Shown here piece by piece: positions 12,791 to 24,895 of a stretch of DNA of 64,000 nt. Source of the DNA: Cephalotus follicularis (taxonomy: Eukaryota; Streptophyta; Magnoliopsida; Oxalidales; Cephalotaceae); NCBI GenBank assembly GCA_001972305.1, contig BDDD01000118.1:208060-272059 (forward strand), read 5' to 3'. A program made the position numbers and the translations under genes. Numbering within the stretch: position 1 is the first letter of the stretch; every line of letters begins with the position of its first letter. The notes below the pieces were generated by a model. That model was given only the letters and a program-made list of their open reading frames with translations. It had not been told where the DNA came from and searched no databases.

Positions 12791-13008
12791 ATCTGTAATT
12801 CGGGTTATCGGATCTCTCTCATCCTAGGGAACATTCATCGTGGAACATTCGCTTCCTCAGGGGCATTGGCTCCAACAGCTCTAGCCCGAGCACGTGTTCT
12901 CCTTCGGTCCATTGGTTCCTATAAGAAGGATGACGATTAGTCACGACTTTAGGAAAACAACTTATTAATTGCCAAGGAAAATATCCTAGCTAAGCATATA
13001 TGGAATAT

Positions 13009-13020
13009 GCTCTGATACCA
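13009..13020 (-). other. Primer-binding site of Tekay element
   Basis: The - strand reads TGGTATCAGAGC four bases inside the LTR-A boundary. It is complementary to initiator tRNA-Met. Confidence 0.85.
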
Positions 13021-13516
13021 CTCTTGTCACTCCCCGCTTTCGATAAACACACACAAAGGTGGTAAAGGCAATTAACATTGAGATTCAACTCATGCAAAAA
13101 CCGTAAAATTTAAACTTTTCAAACAAGATGTTAGTTGCGGCAGCATTAAACTCATAAGCTGGAAAAAAACACGTAACGTGCATCCTATACTACACGCTAC
13201 CCAATACAAGTCTGTCATAGTTAAAAGCCCACAAAACGGAGCGTAATCCATAATACATTATCCAGTATCATCAAAAGTCTAGTAACTGGAAAATACAGTA
13301 TAGAACACCCAAAGGGGACATAACCCCTGGTAAAACATTATTAAAAACTTGTACTTCATCCATGTTGATTCCCAAGCTGGTACACTTCATCAATCTATAA
13401 AGTAGGGGGTTAGCCTTTGTCCTCACTCTGCTAAGTCATAAAAGTAGTTTGGGATCAACATTACATGCATGTCATGAAATGTATGCATAGATGATGCAAT
13501 GCAGTAGAAAATACCA

Positions 13517-13552
<36 letters not shown>
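13517..13552. repeat. (TA)n microsatellite
   Basis: About seventeen uninterrupted TA dinucleotides inside LTR-A. Related LTRs carry shorter TA tracts in the same place (25680-25705, 41537-41557, 46535-46556, 57786-57803). Confidence 0.95.
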
Positions 13553-13556
<4 letters not shown>

Positions 13557-14354
13557 ATATGTATAAGTTAGCAGTACAGTAAAATAACAGTAGGGACATA
13601 TATGTGAAAATATATGTATGCAATACAGTACAATAGTAACCCAGCCAGGGCTACACCAACAGGCACAGTAATGTCCGAGAAGGACTAGCAGGGAGTACAT
13701 TAAGTCCACAAAGGCACTAACAAACAGGCAGGCAGTATGTGCAACACCGCCAACTCCTAGCCCCACGTTACACTCCCACTTCGGTCCCTTCTCCAGGCAA
13801 CCAAGCAAGACAATGGTACAGTACAGTGAGTTACCCAGCCAACTCCTGGCCCCTAGGACAACCCTGCCACTAGCCAACGCTGGCAGTCCCAGCCAGGCAA
13901 CTAGTGACTCAAGCACAAACACAGCAAATTCACAGAGCAAACAGTGAATAGTCACAATAAACAGTACAGTAAGCGGTACAGTAATGATCGTTAGATCAAC
14001 AACAGATAGTTTATTTCAAACTATTTTCGAAAGTCGTAAACATTTGGAATATGTATTTCCAATAGATAGAAAATACTTTAAACCATTTTAGTAGCAGAAA
14101 TTACTTTCCCATTATGTTCGAAAATATAACAATACTCATTTTATATTTTGTACACAAACATAGTAGTTTTCAAACTCATGTGTGTATTTCTAAATCAATA
14201 TAATGATTTAGAAATCATAGCAATTCATAAACGATTATTATATAGGCAGTAAACAGTACGTATGCAATGTATACAAATGCTCTAATGCATCCTAATCAGA
14301 ATCGAGATTGTTTCATATCATTAAGTAAGAAAACTTCCAAACAGTACAAGAAGG

Positions 14355-15525
14355 CGTCGATGTCTATTATTAGGAGTCAATATCTTTGTTCCGTAAGCGT
14401 CAACGCGCAAGTCCTTAGCGTCAGCGCTTTCCACTGTTCGAAGACGACGATGTCCAACTTTATACGCATCGACGCTCAAGGTATGGAACCTTAAACGTTA
14501 GCGTTTTGCCTAAGGCATCGACACGTTAAGGTAGGAACCTTAGGCGTCGACGTATAATACATCAATATCCAAGCAGATAACCCAAAGGCGTCGATGTTCC
14601 TCAAAGGCATTGACGTGTTTCGAGCGCCAGTCGTCTTCTTCCTCACGACGTGACAAACAGTAACCAACACAGTCCATATACATGCAAGACAACATGTAAT
14701 CAAGCCAGAAACCCAACATGCAAATACATATCACATACCCAGCGTAACATGTCATTTATCTAGTGATCAAAAATAGTTCAATAACTATGGAAACTAAGCA
14801 CAAAAACCATTGTCCATGCATGACTGTTAAGCTCAAAATGACGATTATGGCTTCCCCTACCTCTTTGTTCCAAGTTAGGAACTAGAAAGTCCACCTCTTT
14901 AAGTCGTAGAACCGGCCACAACAGCTCCAAGGATCGTCTCGTTGCTGCTAGCCCACAAGCTTTAATTTCCAAGCTCTAAACTGCTCAACAATGGTGGAAC
15001 CTCTCTCCTTGTTCACACTCAGGTGTTTTTAGCCGAACCAGTGGGGAGAAGAGGAGCATTTATGCCATGGAAACTCTCCCCTTCCTTCACTTGTCCATTG
15101 CACGCATCTCACAAATTACATTTTCCCATTTTTATCTCTTTCCCAGCTCTGTCTCTTTTCCTTTGCAGGAGCAGGTGATGAAGACTATCTCTCAGCCTGC
15201 ATGTAGACCCAAGTGGCATGCCATCTCTTCTCTTCTAGCACCTGCATGCCTGGTAATAGGCCAGCATGCTCAACACGTATTGTCCATGCCCCAAGGCGCT
15301 TGCAAAGTGACCTTAAGTTGTCCTCTTGCATGTTATTCTGTCAGCAGAAGAACGTGTCTGTCATTTGTCGCTAAGCGTCGACGTTTTCATGCAGGCGTCG
15401 ATGCTTATAGCATTTTACCTGAAAGGCATCGACGCTATTCATAGGCGTCGACATGCATGCACATGCATTCACGTGCGTCTCTTTGTTTCAAAGGCACCGA
15501 TGAGTTCAAAAGGCGTCGACGAGTT
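14355..15525. repeat. Interspersed GTCGACG word array in LTR-A
   Basis: Repeated CpG-rich words of the form GGCGTCGACG and decayed forms (GGCGTCGATG, GGCATTGACG) are separated by unique sequence. Two clusters are seen, 14355-14620 and 15370-15525. A paired arm structure lies at about 14518-14551, where ACGTTAAGGT and ACCTTAGGCGTCGACG face each other. Confidence 0.8.
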
Positions 15526-15713
15526 TTTCCCCAAAACTGCGTCGTTTTACTTCAAATTGCACTTTTAACATTTCTTTAACATTCCTAATCCAAAATCAAC
15601 ATCATTAGAGTTCAGAAAACATCATCAAAGTCAGGACATCCATCATTTTATTAATTCCATAGTAAAAGTACATTTACATTGTGAAATTACAACATATGAA
15701 AATCCCGGGTACA

Positions 15714-16040
15714 AATTATTTCATACCGAGTTCCAAACAAACAAACAAATCCTCCGTACCTACAAAGCCAAACAAGCAATACACACCAGTATGTAAAAAT
15801 AGATGCAAGGGATTTCCCGGGATCCATATGCATAACGAAAAGGTGTGTACGGCACAACACAAACAATTCCCGAATAGACAAACAGACAAATATGCTAGGG
15901 CCGACCAATACGCCTCTAATTAACGTCACACTCACGTGACAATCAAATTGTGGATCCAAAATCCTCTACAAATGATATAAAGAGAGACGCTGTGGATTAA
16001 TCACACTGCCACAGAGGGTGTCATGCCACCGTGCTAGAGA
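15714..16040. other. Unassigned spacer between two facing LTRs
   Basis: About 330 bp separating LTR-A and LTR-B. It shows no reading frame worth reporting and no element ends of its own. It is probably older flanking DNA, continued beyond LTR-B at 26215. Confidence 0.5.
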
Positions 16041-16045
16041 ACATG
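16041..16045. repeat. Target-site duplication ACATG, left copy
   Basis: ACATG directly precedes the LTR-B start TGTAACGCCC and is repeated exactly at 26210-26214 after its end. Confidence 0.85.
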
Positions 16046-16219
16046 TGTAACGCCCGAGATTTTCATGTATTATAATTTCACAATGTAATTGTACTTTGAA
16101 TTGTGGAATTAATAAAATGATGGATTTTCCGAATTTGGTGATGTTTTCCCATCTCTATAATGTTGAATTTTAGAGTAAATGCGAAAAGAATGTTAAAAGA
16201 CTAAAAACGACGCTGTTCT

Positions 16220-16385
16220 GGGGGAAACACGTCGACGTCTTTAGAATTACGTCGACGTCTTTATGGAAAAAGGGCGCACGTAGCTGCATGCACATGCACA
16301 TCGATCCGAAGGAGGACATCGATGTCCTCGTGTAAACTGATGAATGACATCGACATCTTTGGAAAGACGTCGACGCTTTAACTTC
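16220..16385. repeat. GTCGACG word array, LTR-B left part
   Basis: Words such as CGTCGACGTCTTT alternate with decayed forms (ATCGATGTCC, CATCGACATC). This is the left half of the LTR-B array, which resumes at 24575 beyond the nested element. Confidence 0.75.
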
Positions 16386-16580
16386 GAATGTCATGCATGT
16401 TACTCTGCTGACAAATAACGTGCAGAGGGATCTGGTTGGAGTCTTTTGCAGGCGCCTTGGGGGCATGTTTGATACGTGTTGTGCATGCTGGATGATACCA
16501 GTCATGCAGGTGCCAGAGTTGAGGGAAGGGCATGACACTTGGGTGTGCATGCAGGCTGTGGTGCGACCTTCAATGCCTGT

Positions 16581-17922
16581 TGTGACGACCGAATTCCCTT
16601 TGGTACTATTCATGCATGCATCGTACCGTATTGGATCGTAATGAACCTTATTGTTTTGAGGTATTCTTATGCCTATTGATATTGTATTGGTTCTATGCAT
16701 GTATAGTCGGGATTTTGGGCCAAGTTTCGGAGAGTTGATCGAATCGACTATTTAAGTCAATTCTTTCTCTCTTTCTCTCATTATTCACATTTCCTCTTCT
16801 CTCTCTATTCTTCTCCCTCTCTCTCTAGCTGGTGCCTCCATCTTCCTCCCTTGCAGCCGGAATTGCATCCCCATCGACAAGGACAGTGATTACAAGTGGT
16901 GGCTTACCGATTGAACAAGAAAGTAGCGGATTATTGGGCGTTTTCAGCCGATTGATCGATCGTTAGCTCAACTTTTGAAGCTTTAGTGATAGGTAGGACT
17001 TCTTTACTGAATTGCCTACTATTTTATTGATTGATTGATTGAACTGCATGATTGAATTGAATGATTGAGTGATTAGATTGGGGTTTTTAGGGTTTATAGC
17101 AAACTATTGACCTAATTACTAAATTGAATGATTGAAATTGTATTTGGAAGGTTGTAACTAGTCTTACTAACCTCAAATGATTGATTGTAAACTTTGGGTT
17201 TCAAAGAATGTCTTTTAATTGGATTTTGGAGATGGATCTCCCACCCTTTTTGAAGGACTACCTTCCGTGGGATTGATCATCGCTAACCGATTGACATTGT
17301 ATTGACCCAGTTGCATGCTCTATAGGATATTGATTGATTGATTGGGTGTTTTATACACCATCACTGAGTGTCTGCCATTGATTGATTGTTATAGATCCTA
17401 TTCGTATGCTCTGTTGGGCCACTGTCATACGGATAGTCTGATCGCCAATTGTACATGTACATTTACCATGTCATGCATTGATCCGCACATTGTTATTGTA
17501 CAAATTGTCACCGATACTGCTCATTGTACATGCATACATGCTGCATGGGGTTTCTGCTTAGCCAGTGTGGCTAACCGCATCCTTCGGGGTGGGGCTGTGT
17601 TGTACCTTTGTATGTTGCATAGGTAGGGCAGCAGGTAGTAGTGGACAGAAAGACTGAGGACCGTTGTTCGCATGACTGCTTGGAAACCGAGGAGTTGGTT
17701 GTGAGAGATTGGAGTGTATTATATTGAAAGATTGAAAAGGCTTGTTTTGTAAAGGATTTGTATCGTATGTATGGATCAGTGTATTGTACCTTCCGCAACT
17801 GATATATATATATTTCAAGTTTTAAGTTTTTCCGAATTTTATATTGCTAGTCCTGACCATTGTATTGTTTATTGGTTTGAGCGTAATGCCACGTGTCTGC
17901 CCTGCGGGCGCAGGGTTTTACA
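16581..17922 (+). repeat. 5' LTR of nested gypsy, 1342 bp
   Basis: Begins TGTGACGACCGAATTCC and ends GGGTTTTACA, followed by a PBS. It has a TATA-like CTATTTAAG near 16750, a CT-rich leader and many ATTGATTG runs. Its block 17225-17490 has no counterpart in the 3' LTR. Confidence 0.85.
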
Positions 17923-17925
17923 GTA

Positions 17926-17937
17926 TGGTATCAGAGA
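17926..17937 (+). other. Primer-binding site of nested gypsy
   Basis: TGGTATCAGAGA three bases after the LTR end, initiator tRNA-Met type. Confidence 0.85.
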
Positions 17938-18105
17938 CGTTGGTCGGCCTGCTAGCTAAGTATATAAATACGTTGATTGAGATTGACTGAATGGATTTGC
18001 ATGATATGTGTTCTTGCTTGTTTATGCTATTGTTATTGGAAAAGATATTGATATTGGAATTGAAAGTGATTTCATCTGATCATCCCATTGTTGTCTCTTA
18101 TAGTA

Positions 18106-21100
18106 ATGGAAAACAGAGGAAGGCGTGGCCGACGGGGTGGAAGGAATGCTCCTGCCCTTGCTCCTGCCCCTGCTCCTGTTAATGATGAACCGACTCCTGG
18201 TAATGCTTTTACAGAGTATGATCCTAATGCTCCACCAGCGGGTGCTGACCCTGAGGTTTGGAGACAATTGTGTGCCACTATAGCACATATGCATACTCTG
18301 ATGGGACGATAACAGGTTAGAGTGGAACGTAGACTAAGGAGGGAAGACATGTTGAGCCATTTCTTAAAGTTGCAGCCTCCAGCATTTGTAGGACTCCTTG
18401 ATCCTACCCTTGCTGAGTCTTGGCTAATCCATCTGGAAAAGATCTTTGAGGTCATGGGATGTGATGATGAACAGAGATTGGTATTGGCAGTGTATATGCT
18501 CCAAGGAAAAGCTGAGCACTGGTGGGCTATGGTTAATACAGATTGGACAAGGAATGGTACAGTCCGCTCTTGGGATTCCTTCAAAGGAGAATTCAATGCA
18601 AGGTACTACCCTCAACATTCATTCATTGCATTGCATTTTGTCTCCCATGTTGGTTTGAGGCCTGAGTACCTTCCTTTCTTTATGGAGGTATCCACACCTC
18701 TCGGTGAGTCAGCGACCAACGATCGAGTGTGTAGAGATTGTATTGTTGAGATTGATGATCGTTGCTTATTAGCCGATCTTACTGTTTTACCGATGGATTG
18801 CCTAGATGTGATTCTTGGCATGGATTGGTTGTCTGCTAGATTTGCTCAGGTGGATTGTCATCGGAAAGTAGTGGTTTTCAGTAATCCAGGATGACCACCT
18901 TTTCGGTTTCTTGGCACCTTAGAGCGTTTGTTTGTTCCGATGATTTCGGCCTTGCATGCGGACAGATTGTTGCGACAGGGATGCCAGGGGTTTCTGGCAC
19001 ATGTGCTCGATACAGATAGATGGCGGCCGGAACTGGAGGACATTCCAGTGGTTTGCGAGTTCGGAGATGTTTTTCCTCAGGATTTGACGTTGTTGCCACC
19101 AGACAGAGAGGTAGAATTTGTGATTGATTTGATACCAGGAATTGCACCGATTTCTCGAGCACCGTACCGAATGGCACCAATAGAGTTGAAAGAGTTAAAG
19201 ATACAGTTATAGAATCTTCTCGACAAAGGTTTTATAAGAGCTAGTGCTTCACCCTGGGGAGCACCGGTTCTTTTTGTCAAGAAAAAAGATGGATCGCTCC
19301 GTATGTGTATTGACTACCGACAGCTCAATAAAGTTACAGTGAAGAATAAGTACCCTCTACCGCACATTGATGAGCTATTTGATCAGCTTAGAGGAGCGAC
19401 AGTGTTTTCCAAGCTCGACTTGAGATAGGGCTACCACCAGTTGAAAGTCAGACTGGAGGATATTCCAAAGACGGCTTTCAGATCGAGATATGGCCATTAT
19501 GAGTTCTTAGTTATGGCTTTTGGTGTGACTAATGCTCCTGCGGCTTTCATGGACCTGATGAACCGAGTGTTCAGACAGTATTTGGATCAGTTCATTGTAG
19601 TGTTCATTGACGACCTCTTGGTCTATTCCAAGACCGATGAGGAGCATGCCCAGCACCTCTACATTGTGTTGCAAACTTTGAGGGATCACCGACTGTATGC
19701 CAAATTCGACAAGTGCGAGTTTTGGCTATCAGAGGTTGCTTTTCTAGGGCATATTGTTTCTGGTGACGGTTTATCAGTGGACCCATCGAAAGTAGAGGCA
19801 GAGAAAGATTGGAAACGATCGACGAATGCTTCCGAAGTTCGCAGCTTCTTGGGTTTAGCAGGGTATTATCATCGGTTTGTTGAGGGATTTTCCCGTATTG
19901 CAACACCGTTGACCAGATTGACACAGAAGAACACTGCCTTTGTATGGGATAATGTTTGTGAAAGAAGTTTTAAAGAGTTGAAAGACAGATTGATTTCTGC
20001 TCCCGTCTTAGCCTTGCCAGAAAGGAAAGAGGACTTTGTTGTATATACCGATGCTTATGGAAAGGGTCTTGGTTGTGTTCTTATGCAATACGGCAAAGTG
20101 ATTGCATATGCATCGAGGAAGATCAAACCGCATGAGGAAAACTACCAGTGCATGACTTGGAGCTGGCGGCCATTCTCTTTGCTCTTGGAAAATGGCGCCA
20201 CTACCTTTATGGGACCGTGTTTACAGTTTTCACTGATCATAAGAGTTTGAGATATCTCTTTTCATAGAAGGAATTAAACATGAGACAGAGAAGGTGGTTT
20301 GAGCTCCTTAATGATTATGATTGTGACATTGAATACCATCCTGGAAGAGCAAATGTTGTTGCAGATGCATTGAGTCGCAAGCTATCTTGTATGACTCTTT
20401 CCCATATTCAGGTGCAACCTGCATTGCTTGACCGGATTAGAGATGCACAGATAGTGGATATTGAATTACAGAAAATGTCTACTGCTATTGATGAAGGATT
20501 GAAACCCGATTTCTCTCTCTCTACAGATGGGTTATTGAGATACAGGAACAAAATTTGCATTCCAGCCGATAGCGAGTTGAAGGAAGAGCTTCTTTCCCAA
20601 GCTCATAAATCTCGTCTCTCTGTCCATCCAGGAAGTACGAAGATGTATCGTGACCTAAAACTTAGCTATTGGTGGGTTGGTATAAAGAGAGAAATCGCAG
20701 GGTTTGTATCGAGATGCCTCACTTGTCAGCAAGTTAAGGCAGAGCACCAGAGACAGGCAGGTTTGCTTCAGCCTTTGCTCATCCCTGAGTGGAAATGGGA
20801 GCATATTACCATGGATTTCGTGTCTGGGTTGCCTCTGACTCGTGACAGACATGATGGTATTTGGGTTGTGGTCGATCGACTCACGAAGTCGGCCCACTTT
20901 GTACCGATTCGGATGACTTATTCTAGAGAGAAGTTGTCCAGATTGTTCATGAAAGAGATTGTTAAAGCACGTGGAGCTCCTGTCAGCATTGTTTCAGATC
21001 GAGACACTCGCTTCACTTCCGGGTTTTGGAGGAAGTTACAGGTGTCTATGGGCACAGAATTGAGTTTCAGCACTACTTTTCATCCCCAAAAAGATGGTTT

Positions 21101-21851
21101 GTCCAAAAGGACCATTCAGACATTGGAGGACATGCTTTGAGCATTCGTGCTCGACTTTGGAGGTAGTTGGGATGACTACTTGCATTTGATTGAGTTCTCA
21201 TATAACAACAGTTTTCACGAGAGCATACCGATGGCTCCCTATGAAACCTTATATGGTAGGAAGTGTCGATCACCGGTTTGTTGGGATCAGGTCGGTAAAA
21301 AGAGTATCTTGGGGCCAGAGATTGTACAGATTACCGCAGAGAAAGTGAAATTGATAAGAGACCGACTAATTGTTTCTCAGAGTAGACAGAAAAGCTATGC
21401 TGATGTTCATCGCAGAGGCTTGGAGTTTAGTGTTGGTGACCATGTTTTCCTCAAAGTGTCACCCACTAAAGGAGTCATGAGATTCGGGAAGAAAGGAAAG
21501 CTTTCTCCTCGTTTTATTGGACCTTTCGAGGTATTGGATCGGATTGGCCGACTTGCTTACAGGCTTGCCTTGCCTCCAGCATTGTCGGGAGTGCATGATG
21601 TGTTCCATGTTTCTCAGTTGAGGATATATGTTCGAGATCCTTCGCACATCATTGAGTATGGTCAGATTCAGTTGGAACCTGACTTATCGTTCACAGAGAC
21701 TCCTATTCAGATTGTTGACCGACAGATCAGAGATTTGAGGAACAAGACCATCCCTTTGGTTAGTGTTCTGTGGCAGTATCATGGTTCTTTGGAGCGCACC
21801 TGGGAGCGTGAGGACGATATGAGAGAGACACATCCTTTCCTATTCGATTGA
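18106..21851 (+). pseudogene. Nested gypsy gag-pol with chromodomain-like end
   Basis: Gag starts at the ATG at 18106 (MENRGRRGRRGGRN) with an Ala/Pro-rich head and the AESWLIHLEKIFEVMGC signature. Protease text is ADLTVLPMDCLDVILGMDWL near 18770-18850. RT shows [42 protein letters not shown] and the catalytic [11 protein letters not shown] near 19610. RNase H shows [17 protein letters not shown]. Integrase has LSVHPGSTKMYRDLK, CLTCQQVKAEHQ, VDRLTKSAHFVPI and FSVGDHVFLKVSP. The tail after GVHDVFHVSQLR, with VLWQYHGSLERTWEREDD, is the degenerate chromodomain of this clade. Protein ends at 21851, about 40 bp before the polypurine tract. Confidence 0.87.
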
Positions 21852-21891
21852 TTGATCGTTTGATCGATGAATCTGGGGGCCAGATTCTATT

Positions 21892-21904
21892 AAGGAGGGG
21901 AGAA
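21892..21904 (+). other. Polypurine tract of nested gypsy
   Basis: AAGGAGGGGAGAA lies immediately before the 3' LTR start TGTGACG. Confidence 0.85.
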
Positions 21905-22599
21905 TGTGACGACCGAATTCCCTTTGGTACTATTCATGCATACATCATACCGTATTGTACCGTACTGAACCGTATTGTTTTGAGGTATTCTTATGCCTAT
22001 TGATATTGTATTGGTTATATGCAAGTATAGTCGAGATTTTGGGCCGAGTTTCGGAGAGTTGATCGAATTGACTATTTAAGTCAATTTTTTCTTCTTATCT
22101 CTTCATTCTTCACTCTTCCTCTCTTCTCTCTCTATCCTTCTCCCTCTCTCTCTCTAGCTGGAGCCTCCATCTTCCTCCCTTGCAGCCGGAATTGCATCAC
22201 CATCGACAAGGACAGTGATTACGAGTGGTGGCTTACCGATTGAACAAGAAAGTAGCGGATTATTGGGCGTTTTCAGCCGATTGATCGATCGTTAGCTCAA
22301 CTTTGGAAGCTTCAGTGATAGGTAGGATTTCTTTACTAATTGCCTACTATTTTATTTATTGATTGATTGAACTGCATGATTGAATTGAATGATTGAGTGA
22401 TTAGATTGGGGTTTTTAGGGTTTATAGCAAACCCTTGACCTAATTGCTAAATTGAATGATTGAAATTGTATTTGGAAGGTTGTAACTAGCCTTACTAACC
22501 TCAAATGATTGATTGTAAACTTTGGGTTTCAAAGAATGTCTTTTCATTGGAATTTGGCTTGAGATTGACCCATTTTCTACCAGAAAAATAGACCCTGCC

Positions 22600-22940
22600 A
22601 GGAAAGACGTCGACCCTTAGCCCAAAGGCGTCAATGTCTTTCTCATACGAATGCAACATCCTTGATTCTGCAGCAAAGACGTCGACGTCTTTCTAAAAAC
22701 GTCGACGTCTTTGCCTCGAGATGTCTCTCCCCTGGAAAGACGTCGATGCCGAACATCGATGCGCATTCTCAGGCTATTTTTATTGAAAAGCGTCGACGCC
22801 TTTCTCAAAGAAAGTCGACGTCTTTGGCCAATTCTCTACATGAACAAGGAAAGACATTGACGTCTTTCCAAAGACATCGACGCCTTTCCTCCATTTTAAA
22901 GAGAAGTCGATGTCTTTCAATAAATACATCGACGTCTAAT
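22600..22940. repeat. GTCGACG/TCTTTC word array in 3' LTR
   Basis: About a dozen copies of AAAGACGTCGACGTCTTT and decayed forms lie 15-40 bp apart. Each is close to self-complementary. The array is present in the 3' LTR and absent from the 5' LTR of the same element. Confidence 0.85.
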
Positions 22941-23063
22941 GTACTGAAAAGAATTTAAACTGTTTTAAAGCTAGTTTTCTACTTCTTTTCACATCGCCAC
23001 TTGACCAGAGCCTCATTTGAGGTGTTCAAGTGTTTGAAAACAGTTTTAATGATTGCACTGACC

Positions 23064-23279
23064 GATTGATTGCTTGAGTCATGAGTGTTGCTGCGAGTCT
23101 AAGTCAGTAAAATGGATACACGTTCCCATCCCTCCATTAGGCACCACCACTTATTGCTTTGCTTCGACGTTGTATTGATACATCGATCGATTGCTTGAGT
23201 CGTGAGTGTTGTTGAGAGCCTAAGTCGGTACGATGGATGCACGTTCCCATTTCTCCATTAGACACCACCACTTATTGAC
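23064..23279. repeat. 121-bp tandem duplication in the 3' LTR
   Basis: GATTGCTTGAGTC starts at 23068 and again at 23189. The units run through CGTTCCCAT and CACCACCACTTATTG in both copies with scattered substitutions. Confidence 0.85.
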
Positions 23280-24574
23280 TTTACCAATTATTGTATTGAC
23301 TTGATTGATTGATTGATTGTATTGTATGAATCCTATAGAGCGACCATATGATTTGAGTCGGCATGTTAGGGAGTTGACTTTGTCCGCCTATTCCGTCGAT
23401 CGTTTCACTTATTGTATTGTATTAACCCGCTGATGAGCGGTACCGATTGATTGTCGATTGATGCTACCTTGAGGCCGTAGCTCCCTAACGGTATCAGTAG
23501 CTCCCTCGGTCGTAGCTCATCGAGACCGTCTTGACCCAGCCATAGGTTGGAAGATCTATGAGTTGATATTGTACACCGCATATTGTTATTGTATAAATTG
23601 TCACCGATACTGCACATTGTACATGCATACATGCTGCATGGGGTTTCTGCTTAGCCAGTGTGGCTAACCCCATCCTTTGGGGTGGGGCTGTGTTGTACCT
23701 TTGTGTGCTGCATAGGTAGGGCAGCAGGTAGCAGTGGACAGAAGGACTTAGGACCGTTGATCGCATGACTGCTTGGACACCGAGGAGTTTGTTGTGAGAG
23801 ATTGGAATGTATTGTATTGAAAGATTGAAAAGGCTTGTTTTTTAAAGGATTTGTATCGTATGTATGGATCAGTGTATTGTACCTTCCGCAACTGATATAT
23901 ATATATTGCAAGTTTTAAGTTTTTCTGAATTTTATATTGCTAGTCCCGACCATTGCATTGTATATTGGTTTAAGCGTAATGCCACATGTCCGCACTGCGG
24001 GCGCGGGGTGTTACACCATTTCCTGCAAAAGAAACGCGACAGAACTGGGAAAGGGGGAAAATGGGAAAATGGAACTGTGAAATGCATGCAATGGGCTAGA
24101 GAAGGAAGAGAGAAGTTCTGCCTGCATAAAACGCCTCCTCTCTTCACCCCTGGTTTGGCTGAGACACTGTGAGTGTGAGAAAATAGAAAGTAAAGGAGAG
24201 AAAACGTTTCCACCATTGTTGAAGCTTGGTTGGAGCATGGAGCTTGTGACTTGCAGCAACGGGAAGGACCTAGAGGCTGCTGTAACCAGATTGGAACGAA
24301 AAGAGGTGGACTTTCCAGTTCCTAACTTGGGACAAAAGGTAGGGGAAAGCCATGACTGTAATCTTGAGTTTTATATTCATGCATGGTCTATGATTTTGAT
24401 GTATGAAATGCATGATTCTTGAACTGAATTTGTCACTAGATTGATGCCATGATATGCTAGATATGTAGTGAGTATCTGCATGTTGGTTTCTTGCCTTGAT
24501 TACCTATTATCGTGCATGATTATGGGTTGTAATGGCTACAGTTTGTTAAGTCGTGAGGAAGAAGACGACTGCTG

Positions 24575-24895
24575 CTAGATAGACATCGACGCCTTTTAAT
24601 AAACATTGACGTCTTTTGGGTTTTGCCTTGTTACTGATGTGAAAGGGATTGACGTCTATGAAAAGACATCGACGCCTTAGGCTATTTGGTTGGGTTTTGA
24701 CGTATTACATGTCGACGCCTAAGGTTCCTACCTTAAGGCGTCGACGTCGTGAACAATACGATGTCGTTCTGAGGTTCCAGACCTTGTGCGTCGACGCGTA
24801 TGAAATGGACATCGACGCCTTCTTCTGTAGAATGCGCTGACACTAAGACTTGGACATCGACGCCTTTTTGATAGACATCGACGCCTTTGGTACTG
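24575..24895. repeat. GTCGACG word array, LTR-B right part
   Basis: Words such as GACATCGACGCCTTT and GCGTCGACG recur every 20-40 bp. The array includes the best hairpin at 24711-24745. Confidence 0.85.
24711..24745. repeat. Near-perfect hairpin palindrome in LTR-B
   Basis: Left arm GTCGACGCCTAAGGT (24711-24725), four-base loop, right arm ACCTTAAGGCGTCGAC (24730-24745). The arms pair throughout except for one extra T. Equivalent structures lie at about 14518-14551, 39572-39604, 40505-40542 and 40555-40593. Confidence 0.85.

Larger units (their letters stand above)
8660..15713 (-). mobile_element. Tekay/Del-like Ty3/gypsy retrotransposon, partial
   Basis: On the - strand the order from the right is LTR-A (13025-15713), PBS (13009-13020), gag (about 12790-11760), protease, RT, RNase H and integrase, ending at about 8660-8690 within the integrase C-terminal domain. 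No 3' LTR is seen on the left, where the copia remnant begins. The 2.7-kb LTR, the iMet PBS and the RT text ([30 protein letters not shown]) fit chromovirus-type Tekay/Del elements of plants. Broken fossil with several breaks. Confidence 0.85.
13025..15713 (-). repeat. LTR-A, 2.69-kb LTR of the Tekay element
   Basis: The + strand begins TGTCACTCCCCG and ends CCCGGGTACA. Reverse-complemented it aligns along its whole length with LTR-B (16046-16580 plus 24016-26209), which fixes both ends. It contains the GTCGACG word array (14355-15525), a long TA microsatellite and the conserved ACTTAGC module (13395-13450). No gene is seen in it; the longer open frames are incidental. Confidence 0.85.
16581..24015 (+). 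mobile_element. Tekay-like Ty3/gypsy element nested in LTR-B
   Basis: It has a 5' LTR (16581-17922), PBS (17926-17937), gag-pol (18106-21851), polypurine tract (21892-21904) and 3' LTR (21905-24015). Both LTRs start TGTGACGACCG and end in TTACA. Integrase is followed by a chromodomain-like tail, so it is a chromovirus of the Tekay/Del type. The gag region is short. Flanking 5-mers CCTGT and CCATT do not match cleanly. LTRs agree at roughly 90-95% by eye in their shared parts, so the insertion is not recent, but it is younger than LTR-B. Broken fossil with several breaks. Confidence 0.88.
21905..24015 (+). repeat. 3' LTR of nested gypsy, 2111 bp
   Basis: Begins TGTGACGACCG and ends GGGGTGTTACA. 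It matches the 5' LTR in its first about 650 bp and last about 440 bp. The middle block (about 22553-23573) is unrelated to the middle of the 5' LTR and contains the GTCGACG array and a 121-bp tandem duplication. Confidence 0.85.

Noticed and set aside
13461-13955. 164-residue open frame on the - strand
   Set aside because: It lies inside LTR-A, crosses the TA microsatellite and is hydrophobic low-complexity text without family resemblance. The matching part of LTR-B does not keep the frame.
16170-16700. 176-residue - strand frame spanning the LTR-B/nested element junction
   Set aside because: It crosses an insertion boundary and the CpG-word array, so it cannot be an inherited gene.
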